From contig JAIUMG010000135.1 of NCBI GenBank assembly GCA_022565655.1, forward strand, positions 1-8,723: DNA of 8,723 bases, read 5' to 3'. Of this stretch, positions 8,101-8,723 are shown one piece after another. The number at the start of each line of letters is the position of its first letter. Positions within the stretch are counted from its first letter, which is position 1. Source of the stretch: Alkalimonas sp. GTDB lineage: Bacteria > Pseudomonadota > Gammaproteobacteria > Enterobacterales > Alteromonadaceae. The translations under genes were made by a program, and so were the position numbers. The notes beneath the pieces were generated by a model. That model searched no databases and was not told the origin of the DNA. It saw nothing but the letters and a program-made list of their open reading frames with translations.

Positions 8101-8326
8101 TGAGTCTGAAGAATACGTACCGGCCTTTGCCAGAGCTTCAGGCATGATGGACGCCAGCTTGTATTACAGCATTAACGATAACTGGAAAGTTGGTATTGAA
8201 GGCAGCAACCTGCTGAGAACGGAAACCAGAACTCAATATCAGATGAACCAGGAAGGGGTCAGAACCGATGCATTAAGCTTCACCACTGACCGGCGTTATG
8301 CGCTTAGCGTCCGCGCTGTCTTCTGA
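5141..8326 (+). CDS. TonB-dependent outer-membrane receptor, Xanthomonas/Caulobacter type
   Basis: This 1061-residue receptor should import a substrate too large for porins across the outer membrane using TonB-ExbBD energy. Residues 1-27 or 1-29 are a signal peptide (hydrophobic LAVAAAIFG, cleavage near TFA/TAD). PVEVIEVRG (43-51) is a probable TonB box. The plug domain (about 55-180) carries DIGALPDKSVTEALQRVPGV, VLVRGLDRVRSEVNGR, and VEVVKNQTSDLISGGIAGTVNLITRKPF, which are hallmarks of the carbohydrate-linked TIGR01782-type receptors. The rest is a beta-barrel with the usual C-terminal aromatic strand ending in Phe1061. The only two cysteines, Cys606 and Cys623, are 17 residues apart in a probable external loop and could form a disulfide. 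Length is normal and no frame break is seen. The purine-rich AGAGAAGAGAG (5123-5133), 7 bases before the ATG, supports the start. The divergent hexosaminidase suggests a GlcNAc-containing oligosaccharide as substrate; this is inference. Confidence 0.95.
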   Translation: MPGTKFNSNKLTLAVAAAIFGMHPTFATADNDSDVITENAEEPVEVIEVRGIRGSLLSAQNLKRYADTVKDLITASDIGALPDKSVTEALQRVPGVTIERFASSDDPKHYADEGTGVLVRGLDRVRSEVNGRGAFSANPWGGLSYEDFPAELLGAVEVVKNQTSDLISGGIAGTVNLITRKPFDSDERLISFNAKANYGDYRKEVTPSFSALLSDSWETNMGRFGILIAASHSDFKTRGDGIGLGNFHSRGDAFVPTLDEWGGIIGVDPDSPVDGPALPGQPAGSVWHVPVAIHMSTADNDRKRTGFTSSLQWANTDNTLVATLEHINSRASLEWNERQIGQAAQGFRSFMGSSQNWRDDAADGRPLTVENNFLTSGVALGVSPETPFFYRSRWNYNENTVEDTSLNLRYRPTDRLTLEFDYQHIDSEKVLHNYSMSGQTRGNHVHVVSPYFLDMRGSRPTVEFLSDNILTAGWSPNEDWNGPVPNVFLGSGMEQEEHNTARADSVKFDLTYELDGTFTAIKTGFYYTDKDLTVRDTAYEGWSAIGTPWNMDDRNAAAAVNRPELFERVDFSDYYHGNVLLGDVNNFLFPRMDLVRNYAESLRQGCRDGWHNATSSAANDGVCTGVYVPYTDKPGRVDGPFAAHNISSSNEKRTELYVRGDFDIIDFDIPIKGNVGLRYVNYKLESTGAFVQPLETNRGDPGTSLYNVMQQPEYKRYFDLASGESQLSTVKGTDYSTILPSLNLNFGVADDVVVRFAASKGLYFPSLLDTRNISLLDLDYTRRLQTPGADYDEETNPVVGLDDITVTGLSGNPYLEPEESINVDLTTEWYFAPAGFLAVGVFHKRLDNIIRNRSFELDVEYAGETYNVSAYGPANTGSGTLRGVEFSYSQFYDMLPGAWSGLGLQFNFTYIDQSGLEDPNEISEGTLGFDEAGNRIADNRNTFRVFSGLPLQGYSDKNMNIVGMYEYEDISFRLAYTWRSEYLLTLRESEEYVPAFARASGMMDASLYYSINDNWKVGIEGSNLLRTETRTQYQMNQEGVRTDALSFTTDRRYALSVRAVF

Positions 8327-8339
8327 TAGCCTTGTGATA

Positions 8340-8370
8340 CAGAGCGCGCGGTGGTAACCGCGTAGCTCTG
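8340..8370 (+). other. Stable stem-loop just after the receptor stop codon
   Basis: CAGAGC (8340-8345) pairs with GCTCTG (8365-8370). GCGCGGT (8346-8352) pairs with ACCGCGT (8357-8363) with one G-U, leaving a single bulged A (8364) and the tetraloop GGTA. It begins 14 bases after the stop codon. No T-run follows. It probably protects the mRNA 3' end or belongs to a larger 3'-UTR RNA. Confidence 0.55.
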
Positions 8371-8379
8371 AAACCGTTA

Positions 8380-8447
8380 TGGGTGATTGCTGCTGCCCTC
8401 CCAGATGATTCCAGACAGATCATCTTTCCTCTGGTAGCAATCACCCA
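8380..8447 (+). other. Long nested stem-loop in the receptor 3'-UTR
   Basis: A perfect 12-base stem is formed by TGGGTGATTGCT (8380-8391) and AGCAATCACCCA (8436-8447). Inside it AGATGAT (8403-8409) pairs with ATCATCT (8419-8425) around a nine-base loop. A 12-base perfect inverted repeat with a nested one is unlikely by chance in non-coding DNA. It has no T-run. The function is unknown: mRNA stabilisation, a small RNA released from the 3'-UTR, or a protein-binding cruciform are all possible. Confidence 0.55.
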
Positions 8448-8476
8448 CCTTCTAACCCAATTCACATGAAATCCTT

Positions 8477-8508
8477 AACAAGCCGGCCATCGCCGGCTTG
8501 TTGTTTTT
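8477..8508 (+). terminator. Strong intrinsic terminator of the receptor transcript
   Basis: AACAAGCCGGC (8477-8487) pairs perfectly over 11 bases with GCCGGCTTGTT (8492-8502) around the loop CATC, followed directly by GTTTTT. It lies about 150 bases after the receptor stop codon, so the transcript should carry a long structured 3'-UTR. Confidence 0.93.
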
Positions 8509-8531
8509 ACAATATCTAGAAGGTTTTATTC

Positions 8532-8571
8532 CCAACATACAAAACCAGCTTAATGCTGGCTTCTATGTTGG
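8532..8571. repeat. Nested inverted repeat around the first tRNA-terminator copy
   Basis: CCAACATA (8532-8539) pairs perfectly with TATGTTGG (8564-8571), and CCAGC (8545-8549) pairs with GCTGG (8555-8559) inside. The right outer arm overlaps the tRNA-derived CCA end. The second repeat copy has no matching left arm. Confidence 0.5.
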
Positions 8572-8582
8572 TTGCGGGAGCC
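8541..8582 (-). repeat. Direct repeat copy 1: tRNA 3' end plus terminator-like hairpin
   Basis: This 42-base unit matches 8643-8684 at 40 of 42 positions, offset by 102 bases. On the minus strand it reads GGCTCCCGCAACCA, a nine-base spacer, a CCAGC/GCTGG hairpin and four T. The two substitutions fall in the hairpin loop and the spacer. Confidence 0.85.
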
Positions 8583-8587
8583 CCGCG
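8569..8587 (-). pseudogene. Initiator-tRNA remnant reduced to its acceptor stem
   Basis: On the minus strand CGCGGGG (8587-8581) is joined directly to CTCCCGCAACCA (8580-8569). These are the 5' acceptor strand and the 3' acceptor strand with CCA of a bacterial initiator tRNA-fMet, including its C1 x A72 mismatch. Everything between about positions 8 and 64 (D arm, anticodon arm, most of the T arm) is absent. It cannot work as a tRNA. A further T-arm-like fragment (GTCGGTTC on the minus strand, 8610-8603) lies just upstream. Confidence 0.6.
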
Positions 8588-8619
8588 GAGCTTATGAAGA
8601 GCGAACCGACAATCGACGG

Positions 8620-8637
8620 GCCTACCGAATTGTAGGC
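8620..8637. repeat. Small inverted repeat between the two tRNA-derived units
   Basis: GCCTAC (8620-8625) and GTAGGC (8632-8637) flank a six-base loop (CGAATT). It lies just past the T-run of the minus-strand terminator at 8640-8664. No role is evident. Confidence 0.4.
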
Positions 8638-8639
8638 AC

Positions 8640-8664
8640 AAAAAAACCAGCTAAATGCTGGCTT
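8640..8664 (-). terminator. Minus-strand intrinsic terminator downstream of a tRNA-fMet remnant
   Basis: On the minus strand AAGCCAGC pairs with GCTGGTTT (one G-U) around ATTTA, and seven T run through 8646-8640. It lies six bases after the CCA end of the tRNA-like remnant. This is the usual arrangement for a tRNA transcript, so it probably ended a leftward tRNA operon. Confidence 0.75.
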
Positions 8665-8684
8665 CTAAGTTGGTTGCGGGAGCC
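8643..8684 (-). repeat. Direct repeat copy 2: tRNA 3' end plus terminator hairpin
   Basis: This matches the unit at 8541-8582 at 40 of 42 positions. It keeps the longer T-run (seven instead of four) and more of the tRNA, so it is the better preserved copy. Confidence 0.85.
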
Positions 8685-8707
8685 GGATTTGCGACCTTCG
8701 CCCCGCG
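8671..8707 (-). pseudogene. Internally deleted initiator tRNA (tRNA-fMet) remnant
   Basis: On the minus strand CGCGGGG (8707-8701) is followed by CGAAGGTCG (8700-8692), CAAATCCGG (8691-8683) and CTCCCGCAACCA (8682-8671). These are the acceptor 5' strand, the 3' side of the anticodon stem with the variable loop, the end of the T arm, and the acceptor 3' strand with CCA of a bacterial tRNA-fMet. The D arm, the CAT anticodon and TCGGTT of the T arm are missing. The C1 x A72 initiator mismatch is kept. At 37 bases it cannot be a working tRNA. A shared CTCTTyATAA-like leader precedes both remnants on the minus strand. Confidence 0.65.
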
Positions 8708-8723
8708 GTTATAAAGAGGAGCC

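Noticed and set aside
8532..8684. CRISPR-like repeats
   Set aside because: Only two units with tRNA-derived content are present; there are no uniform spacers and no cas genes.
8671..8723. A functional tRNA-fMet gene at the right edge
   Set aside because: The acceptor ends match but the D arm, anticodon and part of the T arm are missing, so it can only be a remnant.

Overview
The window looks like an aquatic Gammaproteobacterium (Alteromonadales or Cellvibrionales-like). The reasons are roughly 50% GC, a large Xanthomonas/Caulobacter-type TonB-dependent receptor beside an exported family 20 hexosaminidase, and initiator-tRNA-like sequence at the right edge. The genus assignment is inference only.

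Layout. Bases 2-79 read as the last codons of what may be an IS3-type transposase entering from the left. A complete M81 (MlrC-like) zinc metallopeptidase gene follows at 215-1690 (+). It meets the next gene tail to tail with a 4-base overlap, and both stop codons lie in the loop of one hairpin. On the minus strand, 4860-1687 encodes a 1057-residue exported protein: a GH20 beta-N-acetylhexosaminidase with an inserted beta-rich segment and a helical extension, fused in frame to a C-terminal SMP-30/gluconolactonase-type beta-propeller that keeps its four metal-site residues. A 280-base divergent intergenic region (4861-5140) separates it from a 1061-residue TonB-dependent receptor (5141-8326, +). 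This region has two matching 15-base palindromes whose centres are 105 bases apart, one at each presumed promoter, and a two-part hairpin in the receptor leader. After the receptor come two strong hairpins and then a textbook intrinsic terminator (8340-8508). The right edge (8532-8723) has no protein gene. It holds two 42-base direct repeats, each the 3' end plus terminator of an initiator tRNA gene on the minus strand, with most or all of the tRNA body deleted.

How the parts may work together. The receptor would import a GlcNAc-containing oligosaccharide (chitin, glycan or peptidoglycan fragments) across the outer membrane. The GH20 domain would release terminal GlcNAc in the periplasm or outside the cell, and the fused propeller may open a sugar lactone. 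The paired palindromes suggest that one repressor controls both divergent genes. The M81 enzyme has no signal peptide and is probably cytosolic; its substrate is unknown and its link to the sugar genes rests on proximity alone. The most unusual items are the hexosaminidase-lactonase fusion, the twin operators, and the tRNA-derived repeats.
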